Below are positions 49,759 to 58,950 of a DNA stretch of 64,000 nt, piece by piece. The stretch's first letter is position 1. Every line of letters starts with the position of its first letter. The translations under genes were made by a program, and so were the position numbers. A model generated the notes under the pieces. That model did not search any database and had not been told where the DNA came from. It saw only the letters and a list, made by a program, of their open reading frames with translations. The stretch comes from CAG-791 sp963605745 (GTDB lineage Bacteria > Bacillota > Clostridia > Lachnospirales > Lachnospiraceae): contig CAVCWT010000005.1 in the NCBI GenBank assembly GCA_963605745.1, positions 1 through 64,000 on the forward strand. The letters run 5' to 3'.

Positions 49759-50271
49759 ATGGATTTTGAGAAACTGAGTACGGAGAGATATTCCCTGAGA
49801 AAATACAGCGACCGGCCTGTCGAGGAAGACAAGCTGGCAAAGGTCATCGAGGCAGGACACAATGCGCCGACGGCCTGCAATCTGCAGCCGCAGAGAATCT
49901 TTGTGATTGAGAGCAAGGAGGCTCTGGAGAAGGCAGATGAGTGCCTGGATTGCCATTTCCATTCTCCGGTGATTCTGGTTGTGGCTTACGACCCTGCCAA
50001 GGCATGGACCCGCGAAGGGGATATGAAGAACCACGGCGAGATCGATGCGACAATCGCAGCAACCCAGATGATGCTGCAGGCAGCAGACCTTGGCCTTGGC
50101 ACCTGCTACATCGGAATGTTCAGCCAGGAAAAACTCCATGCCGCATTCCCCGAGATGAAGGGAACGGTACCGATTGCGGTCCTGACGCTGGGGTATCCTG
50201 CAGAGAATGCACATCCTGCAAGACTTCATGCGGACAGAATGCCGCTGGATGAAATGGTGGTCAGACTGTAA
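49759..50271 (+). CDS. Nitroreductase family protein
   Basis: 170-aa FMN-dependent oxidoreductase. Marks: STERYSLRKYSDRPVEEDKLAKVIEAGHNAPTACNLQPQ (FMN binding), DLGLGTCYIGMF and VLTLGYPAE. ATG 49759 has AGGAGG 5 nt upstream. A promoter-like TTGGTA, 18 bp, TAAAAT is at 49640-49669. Physiological substrate unknown. Confidence 0.9.
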   Translation: MDFEKLSTERYSLRKYSDRPVEEDKLAKVIEAGHNAPTACNLQPQRIFVIESKEALEKADECLDCHFHSPVILVVAYDPAKAWTREGDMKNHGEIDATIAATQMMLQAADLGLGTCYIGMFSQEKLHAAFPEMKGTVPIAVLTLGYPAENAHPARLHADRMPLDEMVVRL

Positions 50272-50352
50272 GCGATCATCCTGGCGAAAAGGATGTTTTG
50301 ACAGGATGATCGCAGCAATACGGAATACGAACAGGCAATCAGGAACAACGGA

Positions 50353-53300
50353 ATGAATCAGAACATAGACAACGCAGCAGCCAATCAGAATAACAGCACA
50401 GAAAAGATGCAGCAGGAGCTGCACGGCGATTCCAAGGAGAGTACCCAAAAGATTCGTGATTTCCTATGGAGAGCAGAGACAGAGAGCGTAGATGAGATTC
50501 TGCAGGAGCTGGGTACCTTGTATCGGGCAGACAGGGCCTACGTGTTCGAGGATGATCCTTCCAAGGGGATTACCTGCAACACCTATGAGTGGTGCGCCGA
50601 GGGCATGATTCCGGAGATCGACAATCTAAAGGAAGTCTCGCTCGAAGGCATGCAGGAAATAGAGAATGTGGTTCGCAAGGGCGAGCTGGTGATTCATTCC
50701 ATTGAGGATGAGCTGAATCCGGATGAGCCGCTTTATCAGCTCCTTGCACCGCAGCAGATTCACAGTATTATCCTGGTGCCGCTCCTGTTCGGAGGCAAGA
50801 TGGCCGGCTACATCGGCGTAGACAATCCGCAGGAGAATACGGATCTGTCATTGATCCTCCTGGCGGTTTCATCGATCATCAGCTCAAAGGTTTTGTATCA
50901 GCGGCATCTGGCAGAGAATGACGAATCCTTCACGGTCCTTCGTAAACTTCGCGAGCAGTATGCTACCATGTACTATGTGGATTTCGAAACGGACTACATG
51001 CATACGTACAAGACCAACGATTCCTATGAGGACAAATACGGCGTCACCACCCATTACTCGGAATCCATGGGCGCCTATGTATGCAATGACATTGGAGAAA
51101 AGGACCGGGAACGGATGCTGCAGCAAACGCACCCTTCCTATGTTATGAATCGGTTTCAGAACGAGGAGTCCTTTGTTCTGGACTTTGAGGATACATCCTT
51201 TGGCGAAATCCGCTACTGCCAGCTGCGTTACATCAAGGCCAATGAGAGTGGAACACATGCTGTCGTCTGCGGCGAGGATGTCACAAAGGAGAAACTCGAA
51301 GAACGGAATCGGACGAGAGCTCTGGAGGAAATGCAGGATATCATCTCGGCATCCCGGATGGGAACCTGGAGCATTGAACTGATCGAGGGAGAGGAGCCTC
51401 GCATGCGGGCGGATGATCGCATGAAAGACATTCTGGGAATTGCAGGGCAGGAGATGACACAGGAGGAAACCTATGCCTTCTGGTTCTCCCGAATCAAACC
51501 GGAGGCCGTGCAGTCCGTTCTGGACAGCGTAGAGAAAATGGAACAGGCTGGCCGTGACGAGAATACCTATCTCTGGGTGCATCCGTTATTGGGGGAGCGG
51601 TATGTGCGTTGCGGCGGAACCTCAAGGAAGGTAGAGGGCGGCTACATTCTGCGCGGGTATCACTACGACGCGGATGAACTCGTCCGCGAGCAGGAAAAGC
51701 AGGCAGGGCTGTTAAAGGATGCGTTGCTGGCAGCTGAGCATGCCAATCATGCCAAGACCGCCTTTCTGAACAATATGTCCCATGATATCCGTACTCCGAT
51801 GAATGCCATCATCGGCTACACGGCACTGGCAGCCTCCCACATTGACAACAAGGAGCGCGTGCAGGACTATCTGTCCAAAATAACGGTATCCAGCAGCCAT
51901 CTGCTCTCGCTCATCAACGATGTTCTGGATATGAGCCGTATTGAGAGCGGCAAGGTGACCATCGATGAGAAAGAGGTGCACCTTCCGGATATTCTCCATG
52001 ACATCCGAACAATTACGCAGGCCAATATCAGTGCCAAGCAGCTCGATTTCTATATCGACAGCGTGGATGTGGTGCATGAGGACATCATCTGTGACAAGCT
52101 GCGGCTGGAACAGCTGATGCTGAATATCATCAGCAATGCGACGAAATTCACAAAGCCCGGCGGATCTGTCAGCGTGCGCATCATGGAGAAGCCGTGCAGG
52201 ATGGCAGGGTATGCCCATTATGAATTCCGTGTGAAGGATACCGGTATTGGTATGAGCGAGGACTTCCAGGAACACATCTTTGAGCCCTTTACCAGGGAGC
52301 AGACAGCAACCGTCAGCGGCATTCAGGGAACCGGCCTTGGCATGGCGATCTGCAAGAATATTGTGGATATGATGGGTGGAACCATTGCGGTGAAGAGTAA
52401 GGTCGGTGTCGGGTCGGAGTTCATTGTAGGTGTAGACTTTGGAATAAACGGGAAGGCGGCTCGCTATGAGCCGGTTCCGCAGCTGCAGGGGATCCGGGCA
52501 CTGGTGGCAGATGATGATTCAGATACGGCGATCAGTGTCAGCAACATGCTAAAGTCGATTGGCCTTCGCAGTGACTGGACCTTGTCCGGCAAGGAGGCTG
52601 TACTGCGCGCAAAGGTTGCTGTTCAGGAAGCGGATGAATACGGCGTCTACATCATTGACTGGCTGATGCCGGATATGAACGGTATTGAAACCGTGCGTCA
52701 GATTCGCCGCCATATCGGAGAGGATGTCCCGTTCATTATACTGACAGCATATGACTGGAGCGATATTGAAGAGGAGGCAAAGGCGGCCGGCGTTACCGGT
52801 TTTGTGTCCAAGCCGATCTTTATGTCAGAACTCCGGGATATTCTCTCGCGTCCCTTCCGCAGAAAGTCAGAGGAAGGCGAGGAGATAGGAGCAGCGGGGA
52901 ATCAAAAGGATTCGGCAAAAGGAACTGCAGATGGAGCTTGCGGTGGAGGTGCGAAGGAAGAACATACTCTGCAGGAACAGATGCAGGCGCTGTCCGGCAA
53001 GCATATTCTTCTGGCCGAAGACAACAAGCTGAATCAGGAGATTGCAATCGAGATTTTGGCACAATATGGTATCACCACCGATGTGGCAGAGGATGGCAGT
53101 CAGGCGGTCGAAGCGGTCAGGAATGGAGCTCCCGGAAGGTATGACCTTATTCTGATGGATATTCAGATGCCGAAAATGGACGGCTATGCCGCAACCCGGC
53201 AGATCCGGAGTCTGGAGAATCCTGCTCTGGCACAGATTCCGATTATTGCAATGACGGCGAACGCTTTCGAGGAAGACAGGAAGCTCGCACTGGAGGCCGG

Positions 53301-53370
53301 AATGGACGGATACGTGACCAAGCCCATTGACATCCATGAGGTGCTCGAGGCAATCTGCAAGGCAGTATAG
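50353..53370 (+). CDS. Hybrid sensor histidine kinase with two receiver domains
   Basis: 1005-aa cytoplasmic kinase without membrane helices. Order: GAF-like domain (about 35-185), two PAS-like regions (about 195-450), HisKA with phosphoacceptor His in FLNNMSHDIRTPMNAIIGY (about 471-484), HATPase (580-690: N box NIISNATKF, G1 DTGIGMS, G2 GTGLGMAI), REC1 (714-835, Asp in IIDWLMPDMNG) and REC2 (883-1003, Asp in LILMDIQMPKMDG). The two receivers are joined by a Gly/Ala/Glu-rich linker (about 835-880). No DNA-binding domain, so output passes through an unseen partner or the receivers themselves. This layout is common in Lachnospiraceae. Confidence 0.92.
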   Translation: MNQNIDNAAANQNNSTEKMQQELHGDSKESTQKIRDFLWRAETESVDEILQELGTLYRADRAYVFEDDPSKGITCNTYEWCAEGMIPEIDNLKEVSLEGMQEIENVVRKGELVIHSIEDELNPDEPLYQLLAPQQIHSIILVPLLFGGKMAGYIGVDNPQENTDLSLILLAVSSIISSKVLYQRHLAENDESFTVLRKLREQYATMYYVDFETDYMHTYKTNDSYEDKYGVTTHYSESMGAYVCNDIGEKDRERMLQQTHPSYVMNRFQNEESFVLDFEDTSFGEIRYCQLRYIKANESGTHAVVCGEDVTKEKLEERNRTRALEEMQDIISASRMGTWSIELIEGEEPRMRADDRMKDILGIAGQEMTQEETYAFWFSRIKPEAVQSVLDSVEKMEQAGRDENTYLWVHPLLGERYVRCGGTSRKVEGGYILRGYHYDADELVREQEKQAGLLKDALLAAEHANHAKTAFLNNMSHDIRTPMNAIIGYTALAASHIDNKERVQDYLSKITVSSSHLLSLINDVLDMSRIESGKVTIDEKEVHLPDILHDIRTITQANISAKQLDFYIDSVDVVHEDIICDKLRLEQLMLNIISNATKFTKPGGSVSVRIMEKPCRMAGYAHYEFRVKDTGIGMSEDFQEHIFEPFTREQTATVSGIQGTGLGMAICKNIVDMMGGTIAVKSKVGVGSEFIVGVDFGINGKAARYEPVPQLQGIRALVADDDSDTAISVSNMLKSIGLRSDWTLSGKEAVLRAKVAVQEADEYGVYIIDWLMPDMNGIETVRQIRRHIGEDVPFIILTAYDWSDIEEEAKAAGVTGFVSKPIFMSELRDILSRPFRRKSEEGEEIGAAGNQKDSAKGTADGACGGGAKEEHTLQEQMQALSGKHILLAEDNKLNQEIAIEILAQYGITTDVAEDGSQAVEAVRNGAPGRYDLILMDIQMPKMDGYAATRQIRSLENPALAQIPIIAMTANAFEEDRKLALEAGMDGYVTKPIDIHEVLEAICKAV

Positions 53371-53437
53371 AAAGGTACAGACACAGCTGCAGCGATCCTG
53401 CATGGCAGAAACGCCGCAGCTGCATGGCGTTTGGCGG

Positions 53438-53614
53438 TTATTTGCGGACCCACTTGCCGTCGTCGCCGCGTTTGTGGTTCTTGTAGAATTCCTCAAGGCC
53501 GATGCAGCGGTTGCCGCCGATGACCTCATTGAGTTCGGAATCTGTGAGTTTGGTCATTGTGTTCTCAGAGACCAGCTCCTGTGCGTTCTGTTTCTTAAGC
53601 TCCTTGTTGTTCAT
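53438..53614 (-). CDS. Double-glycine leader peptide precursor (bacteriocin- or signal-like)
   Basis: 58-aa precursor with AAGGAGG 6 nt before ATG 53614. Residues 1-34 look like a bacteriocin-type leader: a charged, polar N-terminus, then KLTDSELNEVIGG with conserved L/I residues at the -4, -7 and -12 type positions and a GG cleavage site. The predicted product is 24 residues (NRCIGLEEFYKNHKRGDDGK followed by WVRK), net positive, with a single Cys. It could be a bacteriocin, a pheromone or a RiPP substrate. No C39 exporter or modifying enzyme is in the window. It faces the hybrid kinase gene tail to tail. Confidence 0.7.
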   Translation of the reverse strand: MNNKELKKQNAQELVSENTMTKLTDSELNEVIGGNRCIGLEEFYKNHKRGDDGKWVRK

Positions 53615-53644
53615 GGGAAACCTCCTTTGCGTATAATTACCATA

Positions 53645-53665
53645 GTATATATCACTCATATATAC
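53645..53665. promoter_or_regulatory. Perfect AT-rich palindrome upstream of the peptide gene
   Basis: GTATATAT - 5 nt - ATATATAC, perfect 8-bp arms, about 30 nt upstream of the peptide ATG and about 43 nt upstream of the divergent membrane protein start. Outer GCGTA/TACGC matches extend it partly. It has the size of a dimeric repressor or activator site and also offers TATA-like -10 boxes. Confidence 0.5.
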
Positions 53666-53707
53666 GCATTACAGTATAACTTTGTTACACAGGATAGGAG
53701 TATATGA

Positions 53708-55447
53708 TTGAATCATTCACGTGAGAGTGCAGCACCTGTTATGTACCGCCTGTTTTCCGGAATCATGTATGCCGTCGTTGGACTGCTGTCCGGGATTATT
53801 CTGGTCTTTGGCATCGCGACGGTGATTACATTCCGGCAGTACGAACAAAACGACCTGTTCGACATTAGCAGAGACAATATTCCGCTGCTGATGCTGTCGG
53901 TTCTTATCGCTTTGGCAGTGATGGCAGGGATTTGCCGCTTTTTTTACAAAGAGGGGGAGCAAACTTCTGATCGTTCATATAGTAATTCGCGTATTGACCG
54001 GACGAGTCAGCTGAATGAAAATAAGACGACCGCCCGCACCTGCGGCTTTTTCTGCGACAGATTGCACCTGCAGGAAAGGGACCATGCACCGTTTCCCTGG
54101 GCGATGATCCTGGTGTCGGCAGCGTTCTCGTTGTTCATGGTATTGGTGATTCGCGGCAATGCAACGAACGATGCGCTGCAGCTCGATGAAATCATGCAGG
54201 AGTTCTCATCGGGAAATTATAATTCCTTTCAGCAAGGCGGCTACCTGTTCGTCTATCCCTTTCAGGTTACCTATGTGCTGATCGGGCAGGTGATCGCTGC
54301 GGCCTTCGGACCCTCCAACTATCTCGTGTATCAGCTGCTGAATGTGGTGTCGATTGTCTGCAATCTGTATTGTCTGTATCGTATTGCCTGGGAACTCTTT
54401 CACAGTCAGAGGATCTGTCTGGTGATGGAGCTCTTGTCGATGGGGTGTTGGTTCTATTACGTGTTTGCAACCTTTATCTATTCGGATTTGTGGTCCTTTG
54501 CGCCGCAGACGGCAGCGTTTTTATTTATGATCTGTTATCTGCGCAGGAGAAAATGGTCAGACATTCTTTGGGCAGGAATTATGATTGCTGCGGCCTGCCT
54601 TCTCAAGACCAATTGCTATATCGCGCTGATCGCGATGGTGTTGACCTTACTGGTTGATGGAATTCTCCCCAAGACAGAGAATGAGGATGATGCAGATCAG
54701 GGGATGATCCGGCTTGGCCGGGCGGTTCTCACGGTCATCCTGCTGCTGACCTTGTGTCAGGGATCCAAGTGGGCCGTGAACAAGGCTGTTGCGAAGGCAG
54801 CAGGTCTGGAACGTCTTCCGGAGGGAACACCGGCGATCACGTATCTTGCCATGGGAATGCAGGAAGCGGAGGGCAAGTACGGCTGGTACAACGGAAGGAA
54901 CGTTGGTCTGTTCCGGGAAGGCGAATTTGACCGGGAGCGCACGACACAGCTGGCCATCGAATCGATACAGAAATCGATAGCAGAGTTTCGTAATTCCGGC
55001 CGTTATTTTGTCCGATTCTATCTGGGCAAGTTCCTCTCACAGTGGGGGGATCCTACCTGTGTATCCATGCGGGAACTGGAAGAGACGAATCGACATACGG
55101 AGGCATCGCCGCTGGAGGAGTCGCTGATTTTCGGTAGCGGCAGCCAGGTGCTGCAGTGGGGCATGAATGTGATTCAGACGATTATTTACCTTGGAGTGTG
55201 TATCTATCTGGGAAGCCGGTTGATCGGGCTCCTTGGCAGGGAGCATAAGAGCCCCTCGCTTTGCGAATTTCTGATTGTGATTTTTATTCTGGGGGGAATG
55301 CTGTTTCACCAGCTGTGGGAGGCCTCCGGACGATATACGATGCGGTATTATCTGACGATGCTGCCGCTTGCAGCCTATGGAATTGATGCGCTGAGCAGAC
55401 ATTTCCCGCTGCTGCACTGCAAAAAGACAGATGCATCAAAAATGTGA
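53708..55447 (+). CDS. Polytopic membrane protein, glycosyltransferase-like (GT-C type)
   Basis: 579 aa with about 11-12 helices. Start is TTG 53708 with AGGAG about 8 nt upstream; ATG 53741 is a possible shorter start. Between helices 2 and 3 is a polar segment (about 80-125). The following extracytoplasmic loop has DALQLDEIMQEFSSGNYNSFQQGGYLFVYPFQVTYVL, resembling the acidic first loop of GT39/GT-C glycosyltransferases. The late helix pair carries LWEASGRYTMRYYLTMLPLAAYG, typical of such proteins. It probably transfers a sugar from a lipid carrier; substrate unknown. Confidence 0.7.
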   Translation: MNHSRESAAPVMYRLFSGIMYAVVGLLSGIILVFGIATVITFRQYEQNDLFDISRDNIPLLMLSVLIALAVMAGICRFFYKEGEQTSDRSYSNSRIDRTSQLNENKTTARTCGFFCDRLHLQERDHAPFPWAMILVSAAFSLFMVLVIRGNATNDALQLDEIMQEFSSGNYNSFQQGGYLFVYPFQVTYVLIGQVIAAAFGPSNYLVYQLLNVVSIVCNLYCLYRIAWELFHSQRICLVMELLSMGCWFYYVFATFIYSDLWSFAPQTAAFLFMICYLRRRKWSDILWAGIMIAAACLLKTNCYIALIAMVLTLLVDGILPKTENEDDADQGMIRLGRAVLTVILLLTLCQGSKWAVNKAVAKAAGLERLPEGTPAITYLAMGMQEAEGKYGWYNGRNVGLFREGEFDRERTTQLAIESIQKSIAEFRNSGRYFVRFYLGKFLSQWGDPTCVSMRELEETNRHTEASPLEESLIFGSGSQVLQWGMNVIQTIIYLGVCIYLGSRLIGLLGREHKSPSLCEFLIVIFILGGMLFHQLWEASGRYTMRYYLTMLPLAAYGIDALSRHFPLLHCKKTDASKM

Positions 55448-55577
55448 GGAATACAATGATTCCGCACAAATTGCACGATTGCTGGGTTTGTCACAATCCA
55501 AAGTCCCAGCGGATTCTGCACTGAATTGAATTCTGAAATTTGACGATCTGATAGGCGGCTTTCGAAAGGGGAATGCC

Positions 55578-56765
55578 ATGAACGGAATCGATGTACTGGG
55601 ATCTCTGGCTAAATATTATGCCGAGACCGATGTCATCTGTATCATTATTCTGGGGTGCCTGATCTACCAGACCAACCATTCCAATTTTATCAAATCGCAG
55701 AAGATCCAGTTTACCACGGTGCTGGTCAGCGGTATTCTGTTTGCCCTCAGCGATCTGGTATGGGTTTTCAACAATGGCTTTTTGCCGTTGTCGATCCTGC
55801 CGGGGAATGGGATTGTCATCAGTTATGTTCTGAATGGGGGCAATGTGATGCTCTCAGCGGTGTCCTCCATGACATGGCTGATGTTTTCAGAAGGAGTGCA
55901 GGGAGAGTCTTATGAAAGACCTTCCCGGAAAAAGATTTTTGAACTCCTCCTGCCGGCAGCCGTTCTGTTGATTCTGACGGTTACAACACCTTATACCGGG
56001 CTGTTATTCAAGATCACGGAGGACGGAGAGTATGTAAGAGGAGTTGGCTATGCGATACAGGTTATGCTCGCTTATGGCTACGTTCTTGTTGCGGTTGACC
56101 GGTCCTTGTCCCGGGCAAAACAGGCGGCCAACATGCAGACAAGGAAGCGATCACTGTCCATGGCCTCCTTTATGATCGGGCCATCGGCGGCGATGATCTT
56201 GCAGCTCTTTATTCAGAATATGCCGTTGCTCTTCATCGGAGTTGTAATTGGAATGATGAATGTCTTCGTGTCCTTGCAGGGGCAGCAGGTCCTGATTGAT
56301 CCGTTGACAGGATTGAACAATCGCTCGCTTCTGGACCAGAAAATAAACGGAAAGATTGCCCAGACAAAGGAAAAATCAAAACTATGGCTGCTGCTGATTG
56401 ATGCGGATAAATTCAAGGAAATCAATGATATTTACGGGCATCTGGAAGGAGACCGGGCATTGTTCATGATCGCAGGAGCCATCAAGAAGAACTGCGAAAG
56501 ACAGGATTATATCTGTCGCTACGGTGGAGATGAATTCATCATTCTGCATGAGGACAGCGAGGACTTTAAGCCGGCGCAACTCGAAGAGCAGATTAACCGG
56601 GAGCTTGGAACCCATGAAACACCCTATGAGCTGCGGATTTCGCTGGGAGGCGCCTTCTATACATCTGATATGAAGGACTGGAAGGATCTGATTAAGATTG
56701 CCGATCAGAATCTTTACCTGGTGAAACGAGCGAAGTACGAAACCAGGCATACGTCGGTACTGTAA
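55578..56765 (+). CDS. Diguanylate cyclase (GGDEF) with N-terminal membrane sensor
   Basis: 395 aa. About six to seven membrane helices (1-235), then GGDEF domain 236-393: DPLTGLNNRSLLD, the metal/substrate region LIDADKFKEINDIYGHLEGDRAL and active site RYGGDEF near residue 313. No RxxD inhibitory motif is obvious before the active site. Predicted to make c-di-GMP. Ribosome site AAAGGGGAA before ATG 55578. Confidence 0.9.
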   Translation: MNGIDVLGSLAKYYAETDVICIIILGCLIYQTNHSNFIKSQKIQFTTVLVSGILFALSDLVWVFNNGFLPLSILPGNGIVISYVLNGGNVMLSAVSSMTWLMFSEGVQGESYERPSRKKIFELLLPAAVLLILTVTTPYTGLLFKITEDGEYVRGVGYAIQVMLAYGYVLVAVDRSLSRAKQAANMQTRKRSLSMASFMIGPSAAMILQLFIQNMPLLFIGVVIGMMNVFVSLQGQQVLIDPLTGLNNRSLLDQKINGKIAQTKEKSKLWLLLIDADKFKEINDIYGHLEGDRALFMIAGAIKKNCERQDYICRYGGDEFIILHEDSEDFKPAQLEEQINRELGTHETPYELRISLGGAFYTSDMKDWKDLIKIADQNLYLVKRAKYETRHTSVL

Positions 56766-56855
56766 AAAACAAACACGCCTGCGGGGAGAGCCGGTACAGC
56801 GAATTCGTCTGCGAACAGGCGGTTTGTGGTGAAACAGATGAGGATCAACAAAGGA

Positions 56856-56893
56856 CTAAGAGCCCGTCGCTGCAAGGCAGCGGCGGGCTCTTA
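56856..56893. terminator. Stem-loop between the convergent GGDEF and asnB genes
   Basis: CTAAGAGCCCG.CGCTGC/GCAGCG.CGGGCTCTTAG, almost perfectly palindromic. No T run on either side, so termination is inferred from position only. Confidence 0.5.
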
Positions 56894-57007
56894 GCGAATA
56901 AAAGAAAATAGAGAATATGTATAGCAAGCGATCCCGCGGAGAACCGCATTACTACCGAAAAGGGATTGGCCCATCAGCCGCATAGAAGAACTGAAGAGCA
57001 AACGGTG

Positions 57008-58591
57008 TTATTCTCCGGATGCACCGTAGTTGGACAGAACACGAGCGGAAGGATCGTTGACATTGCAGCCCTCCCAGCTCTTGTTGGGCATCCAGAAATC
57101 CGGAATCAGCTGGCTCTGACCGGGATAGTATTTTTCAAAAATCTCGCGATACAGAAGGGATTCCTTGGTAAAGGGCTGTGCATGTGTATACTGCGCACGC
57201 CTTGTCTCATATTCTTCATCCGTATAGAGGGACTCGGCATATTCAATCAGATCGTTGCGCAGAGAATGTCCGACAGCGTCGGAGAAAGCGGCTTTCTCAC
57301 GCATCAGAATCGACTCCGGAATGAGATCGTCTTTTTCAAAGGCGTGACGAACGAGGTACTTGCCGATGCCGTATTTGTTCAGCTTCTTTTCGGGATCGAT
57401 GTGCATGACATATTCCACAAAGTCCAGATCACCGAAAGGAACACGTGCCTCGAGAGAGTTCACTGAGATGCAGCGATCTGCACGGAGAACATCGTAGACG
57501 TTGATCTCACGAATTCGCTTCTCGGCTTCCTTCTGGAAGGCATCAGCACTGGGCGCAAAGTCCGTATATTTGTATCCAAAGAGCTCGTCCGAAATCTCAC
57601 CGGTCAGAACTACACGAATGTCGGTGTTCTCATGGATCCATTTGCAGACAAGGTACATACCGATGGAGGCACGAACTGTCGTGATGTCAAACGTGCCGAG
57701 AGCTTCAATGACAGGCTCTAAGGCGCCAATGACATCGTCTCTTGTGATGATGACCTCATGGTGGTTGGAGTGAATGTAGTCAGCTACCTGCCGGGCATAC
57801 TTAAGATCAATGGCATCGATGTCCATGCCGATGGAGAAGGTCTCCAAAGGCTTGTCCATGAGCTTTGCCGCAGCGCCGCAGACAAGAGACGAATCCAAGC
57901 CGCCGGAGAGAAGGTAACCAACCGGAGCATCGGCATCGAGACGCTTCTCAATGCCGCGCATCAGCTTGTCATGGATATTTTTCGAAATGGTCTCGAGGTT
58001 ATCGTCGTTGTAATAATCAATGGCCGTAAGGTCGCGATAGGTATGGAAAGAACCCTCTTTGTAGTAGCAGCCGGGAGGGAAGGGCAGGATCTTGTCGCAA
58101 AGCTCCACAAGGTTCTTAGGCTCAGAGGCAAAAAGGATCACACCGTCCTTGTCATATCCATAATACAAAGGACGAATGCCGATCGGGTCACGGGCGGCAA
58201 TGTACTCGTTTGTTTTGGCGTCATAGATAATAAGAGCATACTCGGCATCCAGCAGACGGAACATGTCAACGCCATACTCTTCATATAAAGGTAGCAGAAT
58301 TTCACAGTCGCTATCCGATACGAAGGTGTAGCCGCGGCCCTTCAGATATTCCTTCATCGGGCGAAAACCATAAATCTCACCGTTGCAGACCACGTAGCTG
58401 CCGTCCCGTTCAAAAGGCTGCATGCCTTCCGGAGTCAGACCCATAATCGAAAGACGATTAAAGCCGAGGAACCCGTTTCCGGTATCAATCAGACGGGAAT
58501 CATCCGGGCCTCGTGAGATTGTCTTGGCAAGAGCAGCAGCGGCATCCTCTTTCCGCGCAGATGCGCCGCAGTAACCTAAAATTGAGCACAT
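57008..58591 (-). CDS. asnB: Asparagine synthase (glutamine-hydrolysing)
   Basis: 527 aa. Class II amidotransferase domain begins MCSILGYCGAS with the nucleophile Cys2 exposed after Met removal, which fixes the start at 58591 (AAGGAG upstream). Then NRLSIMGL, VCNGEIYG and the synthetase domain with PP-loop LLSGGLDSSL and LTGEISDELFGYKYTDF. Converts Asp plus Gln to Asn. Divergent from glnN and gltB, so the region groups glutamine-linked nitrogen genes. Confidence 0.95.
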   Translation of the reverse strand: MCSILGYCGASARKEDAAAALAKTISRGPDDSRLIDTGNGFLGFNRLSIMGLTPEGMQPFERDGSYVVCNGEIYGFRPMKEYLKGRGYTFVSDSDCEILLPLYEEYGVDMFRLLDAEYALIIYDAKTNEYIAARDPIGIRPLYYGYDKDGVILFASEPKNLVELCDKILPFPPGCYYKEGSFHTYRDLTAIDYYNDDNLETISKNIHDKLMRGIEKRLDADAPVGYLLSGGLDSSLVCGAAAKLMDKPLETFSIGMDIDAIDLKYARQVADYIHSNHHEVIITRDDVIGALEPVIEALGTFDITTVRASIGMYLVCKWIHENTDIRVVLTGEISDELFGYKYTDFAPSADAFQKEAEKRIREINVYDVLRADRCISVNSLEARVPFGDLDFVEYVMHIDPEKKLNKYGIGKYLVRHAFEKDDLIPESILMREKAAFSDAVGHSLRNDLIEYAESLYTDEEYETRRAQYTHAQPFTKESLLYREIFEKYYPGQSQLIPDFWMPNKSWEGCNVNDPSARVLSNYGASGE

Positions 58592-58672
58592 AACATATTC
58601 TCCTTTTATATATGTATTCTGCGCCACCGTCATGTTCGTTTCCCATACAGGAAATCTCGATGAAAATGGGCA

Positions 58673-58741
58673 TAAAAAGAAGCGGCAAAGAGCCCGGTCT
58701 CACCAAAATAACAGTGAGCCACGACCTCTTTGCCGCTTCTC
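58673..58741 (-). terminator. Leader terminator (attenuator) of asnB
   Basis: Minus-strand stem AGAAGCGGCAAAGAG/CTCTTTGCCGCTTCT, 15 perfect pairs, with an inner GGCTCAC/GTGAGACC arm, followed by TTTTT at 58677-58673. It lies between the predicted promoter and asnB, so it must be overcome for expression. CCACG at the transcript start could pair with CGTGG inside the stem as an alternative fold. Confidence 0.85.
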
Positions 58742-58751
58742 AATACGTGGA

Positions 58752-58780
58752 ATTATTGCGCGGCCGAAGGAAGATGTCAA
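58752..58780 (-). promoter_or_regulatory. Promoter of asnB
   Basis: TTGACA (58780-58775), exactly 17 bp, AATAAT (58757-58752) on the minus strand. The transcript would start about 10 nt before the attenuator stem. Confidence 0.75.
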
Positions 58781-58829
58781 GAGTGAAGTTTCTAATGCAC
58801 TGCTAATGTATCCTTGTATACAAAATCGC

Positions 58830-58858
58830 TTGACACCGCCTTTTGAATATGGTAAACC
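58830..58858 (+). promoter_or_regulatory. Putative promoter of glnN
   Basis: TTGACA at 58830-58835, 17 bp, then TAAACC with an upstream TGG (extended -10 type). The -10 is poor; the -35 is perfect. Confidence 0.5.
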
Positions 58859-58877
58859 TAACCGCATACAAAGCAAC

Positions 58878-58919
58878 GGCGCTTTGAGACTGGGATAACC
58901 AGCTCTCAAGGCGCCTTTT
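58878..58919 (+). terminator. Leader terminator (attenuator) of glnN
   Basis: Stem GGCGCTTTGAGA/TCTCAAGGCGCC with inner CTGG/CCAG, followed by TTTT. It ends 31 nt before glnN. Confidence 0.75.
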
Positions 58920-58950
58920 GCGTATCTGCAGAAAATAGAGGAGGAGCATT

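Noticed and set aside
58742..58950. Glutamine riboswitch (glnA or downstream-peptide type) in the asnB-glnN region
   Set aside because: The expected CGUUCACCC and GGACGAAGUAGG-like core sequences were not found on either strand.
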